From Pelodictyon luteolum (lineage in GTDB: Bacteria; Bacteroidota; Chlorobiia; Chlorobiales; Chlorobiaceae), in NCBI RefSeq assembly GCF_001622165.1, contig NZ_LVWG01000022.1, positions 1 to 64,000 on the forward strand: 64,000 nt of DNA. The letters run 5' to 3'. A program made the position numbers and the translations under genes. Positions 51,062 through 60,922 of the stretch are shown one piece after another. Every line of letters starts with the position of its first letter. The stretch's first letter is position 1. Below the pieces are notes generated by a model, which saw only the letters and a program-made list of their open reading frames with translations, did no database searches and had not been told where the DNA came from.

Positions 51062-51817
51062 ATGTCACACTTTCAGCTTGAAGAGATGCTCCGCGCAGGA
51101 GTCCACTTCGGCCACCTCGCACGCCGCTGGTGCCCGAAAATGAAGCCGTACATCTTCATGGAGAAGAACGGCGTTCATATCATCGACCTTCAGAAGACCC
51201 TCGTTCTCGCCGATGATGCCCTCAACGCACTCGATGCCATTGCCCAGACCGGCAGGGAGATCATGTTTGTCGGCACCAAAAAGCAGGCCAAGCAGATCAT
51301 CGCAGCCGAGGCCACGCGCGCCGGCATGCCTTTCGTCTGTGAGCGCTGGCTCGGCGGCATGCTCACCAACTTCTCCACCATCCGCCAGAGCATCAGGCGC
51401 ATGAACTCCATCGAACGGATGGAGACGGACGGTACCTTCGACATGATTACCAAAAAAGAGCGCCTCATGCTTGCCCGCGAGCGCGAGAAACTCATGCGGA
51501 TCCTCGGCGGCATCGCCACGATGACCCGTCTGCCTGCAGCACTCTTCATCGTCGACATTAAAAAAGAGCACATCGCCATCAAGGAAGCCCGTTCGCTCGG
51601 TATCCCGATTTTCGCAATGGTCGACACCAACTGCGACCCGGAGCAGGTTGACTATGTCATTCCTGCCAACGACGATGCGATCCGCTCCATTCAGCTTATG
51701 GTAAAGGCCGTGGCCGACACCGTCGTCAACGCACGTGCCATGAAGGTCGAGCAGGAAGTCCTCGCAGAGATGGATGAGCCGGAAGCTGCCGAGGGTGCAG
51801 AGGAAAGCGCAGAGTAA
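51062..51817 (+). CDS. rpsB: 30S ribosomal protein S2
   Basis: 251 residues. Motifs: [49 protein letters not shown] and [20 protein letters not shown], then [19 protein letters not shown]. The usual HQTRRWNPKM signature reads LARRWCPKM here. The acidic tail ([17 protein letters not shown]) is typical of this group. S2 joins the small subunit late, at the head-body junction. The AAGGA ribosome-binding site is good. tsf follows after 38 bases, the classic pair. Confidence 0.98.
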   Translation: MSHFQLEEMLRAGVHFGHLARRWCPKMKPYIFMEKNGVHIIDLQKTLVLADDALNALDAIAQTGREIMFVGTKKQAKQIIAAEATRAGMPFVCERWLGGMLTNFSTIRQSIRRMNSIERMETDGTFDMITKKERLMLAREREKLMRILGGIATMTRLPAALFIVDIKKEHIAIKEARSLGIPIFAMVDTNCDPEQVDYVIPANDDAIRSIQLMVKAVADTVVNARAMKVEQEVLAEMDEPEAAEGAEESAE

Positions 51818-51855
51818 CAAGCACAACAAGAATTACAAGACAACAGCCTAGAGAC

Positions 51856-52722
51856 ATGAGCCAGATTTCAGCAAAAGATGTAAAGGACCTGCGCGATACG
51901 ACCGGTATCGGCATGATGGACTGTAAAAAGGCCCTTGAGGAGACCGGCGGCGACATGGAGAAGGCCATCGAATACCTTCGCAAGAAAGGTGCCGCTCTTG
52001 CCGCCAAGCGTGCAGACAAAGATGCCAGCGAAGGCATGATCTGCATCAGGGTGTCGTCGGACCGCAAGTCGGGCGTCATTCTCGAACTCAACTGTGAGAC
52101 CGATTTCGTGGCTCGTGGTGAGGTGTTTACCGGCTTTGCCGGAGCACTTGCCGAGCTCGCCCTGCAGAATCGTATCGCTTCGGCTGCTGAGCTCCTGAAG
52201 CTCAGGATGACGGAGGAGATGGGTGGCGAACTCGTCGACGATGCAATCAAGACCATGACCGGGAAGCTCGGAGAGAAGATTGAATTGAAGCGTCTCGTTT
52301 TCACTGATGCTTCAGATGGCCTCGTCGAGTCCTATGTCCACCCCGGAGCCCAGCTCGGAGCCATCATCCATGTGGCGACTGACAAGCCTGATGCGGTGAC
52401 GGGCCTTACCAAGGACCTCGCCATGCAGGTCGCAGCTGCAGCACCGATCGAAGTCGACCGTTCCGCCGTTCCCGAGGAACTGATTGCCAAGGAATCCGAG
52501 ATCTACCGCCAGCAGGCGCTGGGCCAGGGCAAGAAAGAGGAGTTTGTCGACAAGATCGTTCTCGGTCGCCTCGATAAGTACTATCAGGAGGTGGTGCTTC
52601 TTGAGCAGGCCTTCATCAAGTCGAACAACCTGAAAGTGTCTGCCGTGCTCGATGAGTTCAGCAAGCAAGTGCAGACCAAGTTGGAAGTGAAGGAATTTGT
52701 CCGCTACCAGCTTGGAGAATGA
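51856..52722 (+). CDS. tsf: Translation elongation factor Ts
   Basis: 288 residues. EF-Ts recycles EF-Tu from GDP to GTP form. The N-terminal UBA-like domain ([20 protein letters not shown], then [20 protein letters not shown]) and the TDFVAR motif ([12 protein letters not shown]) are diagnostic. The core domain and C-terminal helical module ([20 protein letters not shown]) are complete. Cotranscribed with rpsB and ended by a strong terminator. Confidence 0.98.
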   Translation: MSQISAKDVKDLRDTTGIGMMDCKKALEETGGDMEKAIEYLRKKGAALAAKRADKDASEGMICIRVSSDRKSGVILELNCETDFVARGEVFTGFAGALAELALQNRIASAAELLKLRMTEEMGGELVDDAIKTMTGKLGEKIELKRLVFTDASDGLVESYVHPGAQLGAIIHVATDKPDAVTGLTKDLAMQVAAAAPIEVDRSAVPEELIAKESEIYRQQALGQGKKEEFVDKIVLGRLDKYYQEVVLLEQAFIKSNNLKVSAVLDEFSKQVQTKLEVKEFVRYQLGE

Positions 52723-52728
52723 GTAATG

Positions 52729-52757
52729 AAAAAGCCTCGGTATCGGGGCTTTTTTTT
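52729..52757 (+). terminator. Intrinsic terminator after tsf
   Basis: AAAAGCCTCG (52730-52739) pairs with CGGGGCTTTT (52744-52753), including one T-G pair, around a 4-base loop. The T run extends to 52757. It ends the rpsB-tsf unit before pyrH. Confidence 0.92.
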
Positions 52758-52833
52758 GCCCGGTTTTTTTGTGCAGATTTAAAGGTGTAGGCTTTCTTCA
52801 GGGTACCCCTCTTAACCACTTTCCCGGAGGATA

Positions 52834-53547
52834 ATGACTATGCAATACAGGCGCATCCTGCTGAAACTGAGCGGAGAGGCTCTTGCGGGCGTTGATGGCT
52901 ACGGCATCAATGCTGAAATGCTTGAGCGGTTTGCCGAAGAGGTGAAAGAAGCCCGCGACATGGGGGCCGAGATCGCACTGGTCATCGGTGGCGGCAATAT
53001 CTTCCGGGGTGTTTCCGATGCAGCCAAGAACATGGACCGCGTCCAGGCCGACTACATGGGCATGCTTGCCACCGTCATCAACTCTATCGCTTTTCAGGAC
53101 GCTCTGGAGCGCCTTGGAGTGTATACGAGGCTGCAGACTGCCATCAAGATGGAACAGATGGCCGAGCCGTTCATCCGCCGTCGGGCAATCCGCCACCTTG
53201 AAAAAGGAAGGGTTGTGATTTTCGGTGCCGGGACAGGCAATCCCTACTTCACCACCGATACGGCCGCTTCGCTTCGGGCCATTGAGATTGAAGCCGATGT
53301 CATTGTCAAAGGCACCCGTGTCGATGGCGTTTACGATTCTGATCCCGAAACCAACCCCGGTGCGGAATTCTTTCCGAAAATCTCCTACCTTGACGTCATC
53401 CGCAAGAACCTCCGTGTGATGGACATGACGGCCATTACACTCTGCCGGGAGAATACGCTGCCGATTGTGGTGATGAACATGAATGAGAAAGGGAACCTCT
53501 CACGGCTGATCCGTGGAGAGCATGTCGGTTCGCTTGTGCACGCCTAG
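52834..53547 (+). CDS. pyrH: Uridylate kinase
   Basis: 237 residues. It phosphorylates UMP to UDP, feeding RNA, lipopolysaccharide sugar nucleotides and CTP synthesis. Amino acid kinase family motifs: [47 protein letters not shown] and [24 protein letters not shown] lies 6 bases before the ATG at 52834, with a second ATG two codons later. Its stop codon shares CTAG with the stop of the convergent recX gene. Confidence 0.97.
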   Translation: MTMQYRRILLKLSGEALAGVDGYGINAEMLERFAEEVKEARDMGAEIALVIGGGNIFRGVSDAAKNMDRVQADYMGMLATVINSIAFQDALERLGVYTRLQTAIKMEQMAEPFIRRRAIRHLEKGRVVIFGAGTGNPYFTTDTAASLRAIEIEADVIVKGTRVDGVYDSDPETNPGAEFFPKISYLDVIRKNLRVMDMTAITLCRENTLPIVVMNMNEKGNLSRLIRGEHVGSLVHA

Positions 53548-54080
53548 CTTTCTTCTTCATTTTCCCCAAGGGGGCTCCGGCCCCCGTTTCCCTGCATAAG
53601 TGTCTCAAGCGCCTCCCGGATCTCCCCCCACATGAACCCCCTTCCCAGCAGGAAACGTACCAGTTTTTCCTTTTCTCTGGTTCCCGGTGAGCCTCCAATC
53701 GCCCTCAGCTTCTTTTCTGCGGCATCGAGGCACGCTCCAGTGCTATCGTGACGCTTTAGTATTTCGTCGATGATGGCGTCTTCGACGCCCCGTTTGCGGA
53801 GTTCCATCTTGAGCTTGATGCGGCCGGCCGGTTTCATTCGGCTCCGGCTTCTCATGAACTCTTCGGCAAACGTACGGTCATTGATGAGGTTCAGCTCAAT
53901 GAGCCGCTCAATCGAGCCGGCGATGTGCGCTTCTTCAAATCCCTTTTTACGGAGTTTCGTCTCTAGTTCCATCCGGCTGTGGCTTCGGAGCCCGAGGAGT
54001 TTGAATGCGTGGGCCGAGGCCAGGCTCAGGGAGCTTTCCGTCGCCTTCCTGCCCCGGTGAGCGCTTTGCCTACCGTACAT
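53544..54080 (-). CDS. recX: RecX-family regulator of RecA
   Basis: 178 residues. RecX proteins inhibit RecA filament growth. The three-helix repeats are clear: [20 protein letters not shown] and [20 protein letters not shown], then [20 protein letters not shown], and [20 protein letters not shown]. It overlaps bchQ upstream by 11 bases, so the two are probably cotranscribed and coupled. Its last four bases overlap those of pyrH on the opposite strand. recA is not in the window. Confidence 0.9.
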   Translation of the reverse strand: MYGRQSAHRGRKATESSLSLASAHAFKLLGLRSHSRMELETKLRKKGFEEAHIAGSIERLIELNLINDRTFAEEFMRSRSRMKPAGRIKLKMELRKRGVEDAIIDEILKRHDSTGACLDAAEKKLRAIGGSPGTREKEKLVRFLLGRGFMWGEIREALETLMQGNGGRSPLGENEEES

Positions 54081-55470
54081 TCCGGAGACTTTCTGAGGAG
54101 AGGTTGTGTGCTGCCTCGAAGGCTTTGAGCTCCGAAGTGAGGTGGTGGCGGAAGGCGAGGTTTGTGATGAGGTTGATCAACTTTTTCGGGTTGTACCAGA
54201 TCCTGCCGGCGATGTGGCGCCAGGAGTATATGCCTTTGTAGCTTCTGAGCACCTTGTACTGAAACAGCACGGGATCATAGCGGTCGGACTTGATGACGAG
54301 GTGCAGTGCGTTGTATTTCTCCCAGTCCTCTATGGTGATAAGTCCGTCGCGCTTATAGTCCATGTACATCTGTGTTCCCGGATAGGGAGTGATGATCTGG
54401 AAGATGGGCATGAAGATATGGTTCTTTTCGACGAACCGCACCAGCTCATCGATATCCTCGAAGGTGTCGATGGCGGGGTTGAAGAGGAAGTTCCCCTGGA
54501 TGTTCAGCCCGGCTCTGCGGCATTCCTCGATGATTTTCGAATACTTCTCCGCGGAGTTGACGTGACCTTTGTTATAGGCCTCAAGGGTGCTCTGCTTGAT
54601 GGACTCGAGCCCGGCGAGCACGAAGTTGCAGCCGGCATCGACAAGTTTGTTGACCGTTTGAGGGTCTTCAAGGAAGTTGATCGAGAGAAAGACACTGAAG
54701 GTGATATTGCACTCTTTGAGGAGGTCGAGGGATTCCCAGAGCTTTTTCTTGTTGATGCCGAGGTTTTCATCGGTGAGCATGAACCAGGGCTTTTTTGAAC
54801 TGCGGCTCGCCTTGAAGAAATATTTTTTCGCCTCTTCGACCTGCGTTTTCAGCGATTCGGCCTTCTGGGCCCTGTACTGCTTGCCGGTGAAATTGGGTGT
54901 AACGCAGAACGAGCAGTTGAACGGGCACCCGCGGGTAACGTAGATCGGGATCGACTTGGTGCCGTCGACTTTGCCCCGTTTCGAGGAACGAGAGATGCGG
55001 GCGTAGTCTATCGGCACAATCTCCTTTACTGGAGGATATTCCTTTGAGTCATAGAGCGCTTTAAGCACTCCGTTTCCGACATCCTCAATGAGAGCTGCCC
55101 AGAGGTTGTCGGCTTCCCCGACAACGATGCTGTCTGCGTGGATGGCTGCTTCTTCGGGGTTGAATGAGATGTGCAGTCCGCCGAGGACGACTTTCTTTCC
55201 ATGGGCACGGAAGGTATCGGCTATCTCGTAGGCACGTGTAGCTTCAAGGGTTCGCGAGGTGATGCCGACGAGGTCGTAGTCACCGTCGTAGTCGATATCG
55301 TCGTGGAAGTGCTCATCGACCATTTCAATGGTATGTTGCGGGGGAGTCAGACTGACCAGCACGGCAAGCGCCATGTGAAAGAGCGGCTTCTGGTTGCTGT
55401 CGTCGTCCATTTTCCCCTGGGGTGACACCAGAAGGATTTTCAGGGATCGGGTTGCGGTCGTCAATGGCAT
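54070..55470 (-). CDS. bchQ: Radical SAM/B12 methylase, probable BchQ
   Basis: 466 residues from the ATG at 55470 ([20 protein letters not shown]), which has AGGA nearby; the frame is open to 55536. An N-terminal cobalamin-binding-like domain ([35 protein letters not shown]) precedes a radical SAM domain with CPFNCSFC at Cys182, Cys186 and Cys189, matching CxxxCxxC. Proteins of this type in green sulfur bacteria (BchQ, BchR) add methyl groups to bacteriochlorophyllide side chains for chlorosome pigments. BchQ, acting at the C-8 side chain, is preferred because bchV and the RuBisCO-like gene are close, as I recall from Chlorobaculum tepidum. BchE-like cyclase is a less likely alternative. It is divergent from bchV. 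Confidence 0.75.
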   Translation of the reverse strand: MPLTTATRSLKILLVSPQGKMDDDSNQKPLFHMALAVLVSLTPPQHTIEMVDEHFHDDIDYDGDYDLVGITSRTLEATRAYEIADTFRAHGKKVVLGGLHISFNPEEAAIHADSIVVGEADNLWAALIEDVGNGVLKALYDSKEYPPVKEIVPIDYARISRSSKRGKVDGTKSIPIYVTRGCPFNCSFCVTPNFTGKQYRAQKAESLKTQVEEAKKYFFKASRSSKKPWFMLTDENLGINKKKLWESLDLLKECNITFSVFLSINFLEDPQTVNKLVDAGCNFVLAGLESIKQSTLEAYNKGHVNSAEKYSKIIEECRRAGLNIQGNFLFNPAIDTFEDIDELVRFVEKNHIFMPIFQIITPYPGTQMYMDYKRDGLITIEDWEKYNALHLVIKSDRYDPVLFQYKVLRSYKGIYSWRHIAGRIWYNPKKLINLITNLAFRHHLTSELKAFEAAHNLSSESLRNVR

Positions 55471-55736
55471 TTGGTCCTGTTGGAAATCTCGGCGTTGACA
55501 AAGCTTCGCGGTAACCGGGGCAACCGGTGCCGTCACTCCCCGAAGGAGGCACGCTGGAAGGACATGGCATTAATCTTTCAATTTATATGAATTTTCTAAA
55601 AAAACAGTGCGTGAGCATGACCGCAGATGTATTTTTTCATCTTCCCGAAGCCCTTCCGATGCTTTTTCTCTAGGGGGGATTTTGCTATATTCCTTGCTTT
55701 GAGTTTTGCCGCCACCAGTCACCAGCCTATTATTTT
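55471..55736. promoter_or_regulatory. Divergent promoter region between bchQ and bchV
   Basis: 266 non-coding bases separate two pigment genes facing away from each other. TATATT (55686-55691) preceded by TG one base upstream resembles an extended minus-10 for bchV, 45 bases before its ATG. No good minus-35 is seen. On the other strand I see no clear promoter. Both genes act in chlorosome pigment synthesis, so joint control from here is plausible. Confidence 0.4.
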
Positions 55737-56207
55737 ATGCCTCGTTATACCCCGGAGCAGCTGGCAAAGAGGAACGCCTCGGTATGGACCGACATACAGA
55801 TTATCCTCGCTCCCATCCAGTTCATCATTTTCCTTATCGGCGTCACGGTGACGGCGCTCTATCTCAACGGCATCATCACCTCCTTCTACTGGGTGAGCCT
55901 GGCGATCCTCTTCAAGACTCTTTTCTTTGCCCTTCTCTTCGTGACCGGCATGTTCTTCGAGAAAGAGATTTTCGACAAATGGGTATACTCGAAGGAATTC
56001 CTCTGGGAGGACATCGGCAGTACCATCGCTGCGGCGTTCCACCTTCTCTACTTTGTCATGGCATGGATGGGCTACCCCGAGGAGGTGCTCGTGTGGGAGG
56101 CATTTCTTGCCTACTTTACCTATGTGCTCAATGCTCTGCAGTATCTGGTGCGCATAATCCTGGAGAAGCACAATGAACGCAAACTCCGCATGGGCGGCCA
56201 TATCTGA
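55737..56207 (+). CDS. bchV: 3-vinyl bacteriochlorophyllide hydratase, probable BchV
   Basis: 156 residues. It adds water to the C-3 vinyl group in bacteriochlorophyll c/d/e synthesis. The family opening ([20 protein letters not shown]) and four membrane segments ([74 protein letters not shown]) are clear. Two homologues, BchF and BchV, exist in green sulfur bacteria; BchV is favoured by the adjacent bchQ and downstream RuBisCO-like gene. No strong Shine-Dalgarno precedes the ATG. It heads a plus-strand series. Confidence 0.82.
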   Translation: MPRYTPEQLAKRNASVWTDIQIILAPIQFIIFLIGVTVTALYLNGIITSFYWVSLAILFKTLFFALLFVTGMFFEKEIFDKWVYSKEFLWEDIGSTIAAAFHLLYFVMAWMGYPEEVLVWEAFLAYFTYVLNALQYLVRIILEKHNERKLRMGGHI

Positions 56208-56213
56208 AGGCAC

Positions 56214-56438
56214 ATGATACACTACAGTTTCACGAAGCTCTGGAACCTCACGTTTCTTTTTATCGCACCCTTCTGGTTCATCCTGGTCTGGATGATCTGG
56301 TCGTCCGGCCAGCTCGCAACGGACGCTGACCGGTCTGTCTTCGTCTTTTTCGTGGTGCCGGGGTTCCTCGTCATCTATCTTTCGGGTTTCCTGATAGAGG
56401 GTTGGCACAAGAAGAAAAAAGCGCAGTCTTCCCGTTGA
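56214..56438 (+). CDS. Small two-helix membrane protein of unknown function
   Basis: 74 residues starting 6 bases after bchV. Two membrane helices are evident (LTFLFIAPFWFILVWMIW and VFVFFVVPGFLVIYLSGFLI), with a basic C-terminal tail (EGWHKKKKAQSSR) that should face the cytoplasm. The family is not recognised. Its tight spacing after bchV and before the aldolase fusion suggests a role with pigment or RuBisCO-like functions, but nothing in the sequence shows what it does. Confidence 0.8.
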   Translation: MIHYSFTKLWNLTFLFIAPFWFILVWMIWSSGQLATDADRSVFVFFVVPGFLVIYLSGFLIEGWHKKKKAQSSR

Positions 56439-56477
56439 GGGGGCGCTGCCATCCACTTTAAATAAGCGGGAGTTTCC

Positions 56478-58583
56478 ATGCAGAACCTCTGGAATGACAG
56501 CGATGTATTGAAACCGTCCGGAGGGCATGATATGCCCCCGGAGCTTTCCGAACTGGTCTATGCCTCCCGCCTGCTCGGCAGGGAGAGCTCACTGGTAATG
56601 CACGGAGGAGGGAACACCTCCGTAAAGACCCAGCTGCACGATATCATCGGCAACGGGGTCAACGTGATATTCATCAAGGGGAGCGGCGTCGATCTTGCCG
56701 ATGTCAATGCACACGATTTCACCCCGGTCCGCATTGATCCTCTCCAGAAACTCCAGCACCTTTACGCCACCGGCGAACGCAAGAGCGATGAAGATATCCA
56801 GAGGTTTTCAACACGGGAGTTCAAGCACTTTCTCTACCTGAACCTGTTCCAGCTGACCGACCATATGGTCAGCAATGCCCTCACCCCCTCAATCGAGACG
56901 CTGCTCCACGCTTTCCTGCCGCATCGCTTTATTTTTCATACCCACTCACTTGCTTTTTTGACTCTTTCCAACCAGCCGGAGGGAGAGACGCTATGCCGTG
57001 AAGTGCTCGGTGACGGGTTCGGTTCCGTGCCATACATCAAGCCGGGCCTCGGCCTGGCCCGCTATGCCGCCAAGGCTTTCGATGCTGATCCTGCCATTCA
57101 CGGACTGGCGCTGCACAAGCATGGTCTTGTAACCTTCGGCAACACCGCTCGTGAGGCTTATGAGCGTATGATTGCTGCCGTCAGCGCGCTTGAGTCGAGC
57201 ATCGCCGCATCGCCACGTGGCGTGCTTCCCCCGGCAGCACTTCCCGCATCACTGCCTCCGGTGGAGGATGTCGCTCCGGTCATCCGCGGAGCCTGCGTCG
57301 AGGAGAAGGAGCCGGGTACGAAGGACTACGACCAGTTCATTCTGGACTTCAGGAGCTCCAACCGGATCCTTGAATATGTCAACTGCAGAGATCTGGCGGA
57401 GATGAGCCGGAAGGGTGCGATGACGCCTGACTTCATCGTGCGGACAAAAAACCGGCCGCTCGTTCTCCCGGCTCCCGATGCCGCCGATATGGCAGGATTC
57501 AAAATGGCGGTTCACGAAGCCGTACGGCAGTACCGCGAGGAATACGAAGCATACTTCACCCTGCAGAAGGCCGCAACCGGCAGCGACGCCTGCATGCTCG
57601 ACTCCCTTCCGCGCGTCGTTCTCGTGCCGGGAATCGGCCTCTTCGGCCTCGGCCGGACAGCGAAGGCGGCCCGGGTCAACGCAGACATCGCTGCCGGTAG
57701 CGCCGCGGCCATTCTTGACGCAGAGTCGATCGGCACGTTCCGCTCGATCACTGACCGGGAGGCGTTCGACATCGAGTACTGGGAGATGGAACAGGCCAAA
57801 ATGCAGAAAGTCCGCCATCTTGCTTTTGCCGGCAAGGTTGCCATGGTCACAGGTGGAGCTGGCGGCATAGGACTTGCTACCGCGAAAGCCTTTAAACAGA
57901 TGGGCGCCGAAATCGTGCTGCTCGACCTCCACATGGACGGACTGGAGCGGGCGGCTGAAGAACTGGGGGGCGGCGTACTCGCCATGACCTGCGACGTCAC
58001 TGACCGCAATGCTGTTCGTGCGGCTTTTCAGGCGGCATGCCGCCGGTTCGGAGGTGTTGACATCATCGTCTCCAACGTGGGTGCAGCCCTCCAGGGGCGC
58101 ATCGGAGAGGTTCCCGACGAGGTGCTTCGCAAGAGTTTCGAATTAAACTTCTTCTCCCATCAGTCAATCGCCCAGGAGGCGGTCAGGGTGATGAAACTTC
58201 AGGGGACCGGCGGCGTTCTCCTTTTCAACGTCTCGAAGCAGGCTGTCAACCCCGGTCCCGATTTCGGTCCCTACGGTCTGCCGAAAGCCGCGACCATGTT
58301 CCTGGTACGCCAGTATGCGCTCGACCACGGTCGCGACGGCATCCGTGCCAACGGCATCAACGCCGACCGGATACGAAGCGGCCTTCTCACCCCCGAGATG
58401 ATCAAGGCGCGTTCTGCTGCCCGGGGGCTCAGCGAACGGGAGTATATGGCCGGCAACCTCCTCCAGCTGGAGGTAACGGCCGAGGATGTCGCTGATGCGT
58501 TCGTCCATCTTGCGCTTGAAAAGCGTACCACCGGTTCAATCACCACGGTCGACGGTGGAAATATCGCAGCGGCGCTCCGCTGA
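56478..58583 (+). CDS. Class II aldolase-short-chain dehydrogenase fusion
   Basis: 701 residues. The N-terminal part (about 1-430) is a class II aldolase: SSLVMHGGGNTSVK for phosphate binding and the metal-binding HTHSLAF with His154 and His156, then ALHKHGLVTFG. The C-terminal part (about 450-701) is a short-chain dehydrogenase with TGGAGGIG for NAD and the Y-x3-K pair in PYGLPKAAT. The same fusion is known as rhamnulose-1-phosphate aldolase/lactaldehyde dehydrogenase. No rhamnose genes of catabolic type are nearby, so the true substrate may be another 1-phospho-2-ketose. It lies upstream of the LsrF-like aldolase and RuBisCO-like genes, with a conserved-looking order, and is cytoplasmic. 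Confidence 0.9.
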   Translation: MQNLWNDSDVLKPSGGHDMPPELSELVYASRLLGRESSLVMHGGGNTSVKTQLHDIIGNGVNVIFIKGSGVDLADVNAHDFTPVRIDPLQKLQHLYATGERKSDEDIQRFSTREFKHFLYLNLFQLTDHMVSNALTPSIETLLHAFLPHRFIFHTHSLAFLTLSNQPEGETLCREVLGDGFGSVPYIKPGLGLARYAAKAFDADPAIHGLALHKHGLVTFGNTAREAYERMIAAVSALESSIAASPRGVLPPAALPASLPPVEDVAPVIRGACVEEKEPGTKDYDQFILDFRSSNRILEYVNCRDLAEMSRKGAMTPDFIVRTKNRPLVLPAPDAADMAGFKMAVHEAVRQYREEYEAYFTLQKAATGSDACMLDSLPRVVLVPGIGLFGLGRTAKAARVNADIAAGSAAAILDAESIGTFRSITDREAFDIEYWEMEQAKMQKVRHLAFAGKVAMVTGGAGGIGLATAKAFKQMGAEIVLLDLHMDGLERAAEELGGGVLAMTCDVTDRNAVRAAFQAACRRFGGVDIIVSNVGAALQGRIGEVPDEVLRKSFELNFFSHQSIAQEAVRVMKLQGTGGVLLFNVSKQAVNPGPDFGPYGLPKAATMFLVRQYALDHGRDGIRANGINADRIRSGLLTPEMIKARSAARGLSEREYMAGNLLQLEVTAEDVADAFVHLALEKRTTGSITTVDGGNIAAALR

Positions 58584-58631
58584 AACCAGTACCAGCACCA
58601 ACATACCAACTGCAAACAGGAGACCATCATC

Positions 58632-59513
58632 ATGGCTGAATACGATAAGGACAAGCAGGCCAAAGAGTATTACACCGATATTCCGGTGAACAACTACGGC
58701 TTTTTCCTCAAGGGTGCGCACTCGCTCGACTGGGGTATGAAGAACCGCCTTTCCCGGATTTTCCGTCCTGACACCGGCAAGACCGTGATGTTCGCAATCG
58801 ATCATGGCTACTTTCAGGGCCCGACAACCGGTCTTGAGCGCCCCGACGTCAACATCGTCCCCCTGATGCCGCATGCCGACGCCATCATGCTTACCCGCGG
58901 GATTCTTCGCACAACCGTGCCTCCGTCCCTTACAAAGGCGGTTGTTATGCGCTGCAGTGGTGGTCCGAGCATCCTGAAGGAGCTTTCCGACGAGGAGCTG
59001 GCCGTCGACATCGAGGATGCGATCCGCATGAACGTGGCTGCCATCACGCTTCAGGTCTTCATCGGCGGCGAGTTCGAGACCCGCTCGATCCATAACATGA
59101 CGAAGCTCGTCGACATGGGTCTGCGTTACGGCATTCCGACAATGGCTGTCACTGCAGTCGGCAAGGACATGGTGCGCGATGCCAAGTACTTCCGCCTTGC
59201 ATGCCGCATCTCTGCGGAGCTTGGCGCGCAGATCGTGAAAACGTACTATGTACCTGAAGAATTTGAGAGCGTCGTAGCCTCCTGCCCGGTGCCGATCGTC
59301 ATGGCCGGAGGAAAGAAGCTGCCTGAAAAGGATGCCCTCACCATGTCATACCGTGCCATTCAGGAAGGTGCTTCCGGCGTGGACATGGGCCGCAACATCT
59401 TCCAGAGCGATTATCCGCTTGCTATGATGAAGGCGGTCAACCGGGTAGTGCATGAGGGACTGACTCCCGACGAGGCATTCGAATATTTCAACTCGATCAA
59501 AGGCGAAAGCTGA
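58632..59513 (+). CDS. LsrF/DhnA-type class I aldolase
   Basis: 293 residues with AGGAGA before the ATG. It closely resembles LsrF, the last enzyme of autoinducer-2 breakdown, which is a thiolase on an aldolase fold. The motifs [29 protein letters not shown] and the Schiff-base lysine region [11 protein letters not shown] are visible, and [15 protein letters not shown] forms the phosphate-binding end. No lsr transport genes are present, so action on autoinducer-2 is doubtful. It may instead act on a product of the preceding aldolase-dehydrogenase or the RuBisCO-like protein. A strong terminator follows. Confidence 0.85.
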   Translation: MAEYDKDKQAKEYYTDIPVNNYGFFLKGAHSLDWGMKNRLSRIFRPDTGKTVMFAIDHGYFQGPTTGLERPDVNIVPLMPHADAIMLTRGILRTTVPPSLTKAVVMRCSGGPSILKELSDEELAVDIEDAIRMNVAAITLQVFIGGEFETRSIHNMTKLVDMGLRYGIPTMAVTAVGKDMVRDAKYFRLACRISAELGAQIVKTYYVPEEFESVVASCPVPIVMAGGKKLPEKDALTMSYRAIQEGASGVDMGRNIFQSDYPLAMMKAVNRVVHEGLTPDEAFEYFNSIKGES

Positions 59514-59532
59514 AGTCTTTCTGCTTCTGGGC

Positions 59533-59562
59533 TGCGCGGGGCTGATGCCCCGGCATTTTTTT
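59533..59562 (+). terminator. Intrinsic terminator in front of RuBisCO-like gene
   Basis: CGGGGC (59537-59542) pairs with GCCCCG (59547-59552) around TGAT. TGC/GCA extends the stem past a one-base bulge, and seven T follow (59556-59562). It lies 23-50 bases after the LsrF-like stop and 43 bases before the RuBisCO-like start, so it ends or attenuates the upstream transcript. Confidence 0.82.
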
Positions 59563-59604
59563 AACGGGAACCCCCGGAGGCCTGAGGGGGATGAAGCTTT
59601 GCTA

Positions 59605-60906
59605 ATGAATACTGATGACATCAGAGGCTTTTTCGCCTCCAGAGAGCAGCTTGACATGGCTGATTACCTGACGCTCGAGTACTATGTCGAGTGTGTGGGG
59701 GACATCGAAACGGCGCTTGCCCATTTCTGCAGCGAGCAGTCGACTGCGCAGTGGCGCAGGGTTGGTCATGACGAGGATTTCCGGCCGAGGTTCGGGGCCA
59801 AGGTCATCGGACTCCGGATCGAAGGCGAGCTCGAGCAGCTGAGCTATCCCGTCCAGCATTCGGAAACAGGGCCCATCCATGCCTGCCGGGTCACCATCGC
59901 GCATCCCCACCGCAATTTCGGCCCGAAACTGCCGAACCTGCTCACCGCCGTCTGCGGAGAAGGGGCGTTCTTTACTCCGGGCATCCCGGTTGTGAAGCTG
60001 CTCGACATCACCTTTCCCGAGCCCTATCTCAACGCGTTCGAGGGTCCGAAGTTCGGCATCGAGGGCATTCGCGACCTCTTGCAGGCATACGACCGACCGA
60101 TTTTTTTCGGTGTCGTCAAGCCGAACATCGGGCTCAGCCCGGCACATTTCGCAGAGATCGCCAGTGAGAGCTGGCTCGGGGGTCTTGATATCGCCAAGGA
60201 CGACGAGATGCTTGCCGACGTCGAATGGTCAACCCTTGCCGAACGATCGCTTGAGCTCGGTCGCGCCCGGATGCGGGCCGAAAAAGAGACCGGTGAGCCG
60301 AAAGTTTACCTGGCAAACATCACCGATGAGGTTGGTTCCCTGAAGGAACAGCATGATGTTGCGGTCCGGAACGGAGCCAACGGCCTGCTTATCAACGCAC
60401 TTCCTGTCGGACTCAGCGCCGTGCGTATGCTTGCCGCCTACACCAAGGTGCCGCTTATCGGCCATTTCCCCTTCATCGCGGCTTTCAGCAGGATGGAGAA
60501 GTATGGCATCCACTCGCGGGTCATGACCAAGCTTCAGCGGCTTGCAGGCCTTGATTCCATCATCATGCCCGGATTCGGCAGCCGGATGATGACCCCCGAA
60601 GAGGAGGTGAAGGAGAATATCGCCGAGTGCCTCCAGGAGTTCGGACACATCCGTCGTTCGCTGCCTGTTCCCGGCGGCAGTGATTCCGCCCTGACGCTCG
60701 AAACCGTTTACCGGAAAGTCGGCAGCGTTGACTTCGGCTTTGTTCCCGGCCGCGGTATTTTCGGCCATCCCATGGGTCCGAAAGCCGGTGCTGCCAGCAT
60801 CCGTCAGGCCTGGGAAGCTATTGAAAAGGGCGTGCCGCTGGCAACTTACGCCGAAAGCCATCCGGAGCTCGGAGCCATGGTGGCCGGCGCTGGCAGGAAC
60901 AAATGA
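59605..60906 (+). CDS. RuBisCO-like protein (form IV)
   Basis: 433 residues from the ATG at 59605 ([20 protein letters not shown]), which fits known RuBisCO-like proteins of green sulfur bacteria; the upstream ATG at 59545 lies inside a terminator hairpin. It is not a carbon-fixing enzyme. The carbamylated-lysine motif is kept ([10 protein letters not shown], Lys198). The motif KPK of true RuBisCO reads KPN at 172-174, and loop 6 lacks its usual GK. In Chlorobaculum tepidum disruption of this protein affects sulfur oxidation, stress response and bacteriochlorophyll content. Known relatives act on 2,3-diketo or methylthio-ribulose phosphates. A short-chain dehydrogenase gene begins 16 bases downstream. 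Confidence 0.96.
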   Translation: MNTDDIRGFFASREQLDMADYLTLEYYVECVGDIETALAHFCSEQSTAQWRRVGHDEDFRPRFGAKVIGLRIEGELEQLSYPVQHSETGPIHACRVTIAHPHRNFGPKLPNLLTAVCGEGAFFTPGIPVVKLLDITFPEPYLNAFEGPKFGIEGIRDLLQAYDRPIFFGVVKPNIGLSPAHFAEIASESWLGGLDIAKDDEMLADVEWSTLAERSLELGRARMRAEKETGEPKVYLANITDEVGSLKEQHDVAVRNGANGLLINALPVGLSAVRMLAAYTKVPLIGHFPFIAAFSRMEKYGIHSRVMTKLQRLAGLDSIIMPGFGSRMMTPEEEVKENIAECLQEFGHIRRSLPVPGGSDSALTLETVYRKVGSVDFGFVPGRGIFGHPMGPKAGAASIRQAWEAIEKGVPLATYAESHPELGAMVAGAGRNK

Positions 60907-60922
60907 GTTCCGGAGGGTGCTG

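Noticed and set aside
59545-59604. Upstream start of the RuBisCO-like protein at 59545
   Set aside because: The ATG is inside a terminator hairpin and the extra 20 residues do not match known family N-termini, while 59605 does.
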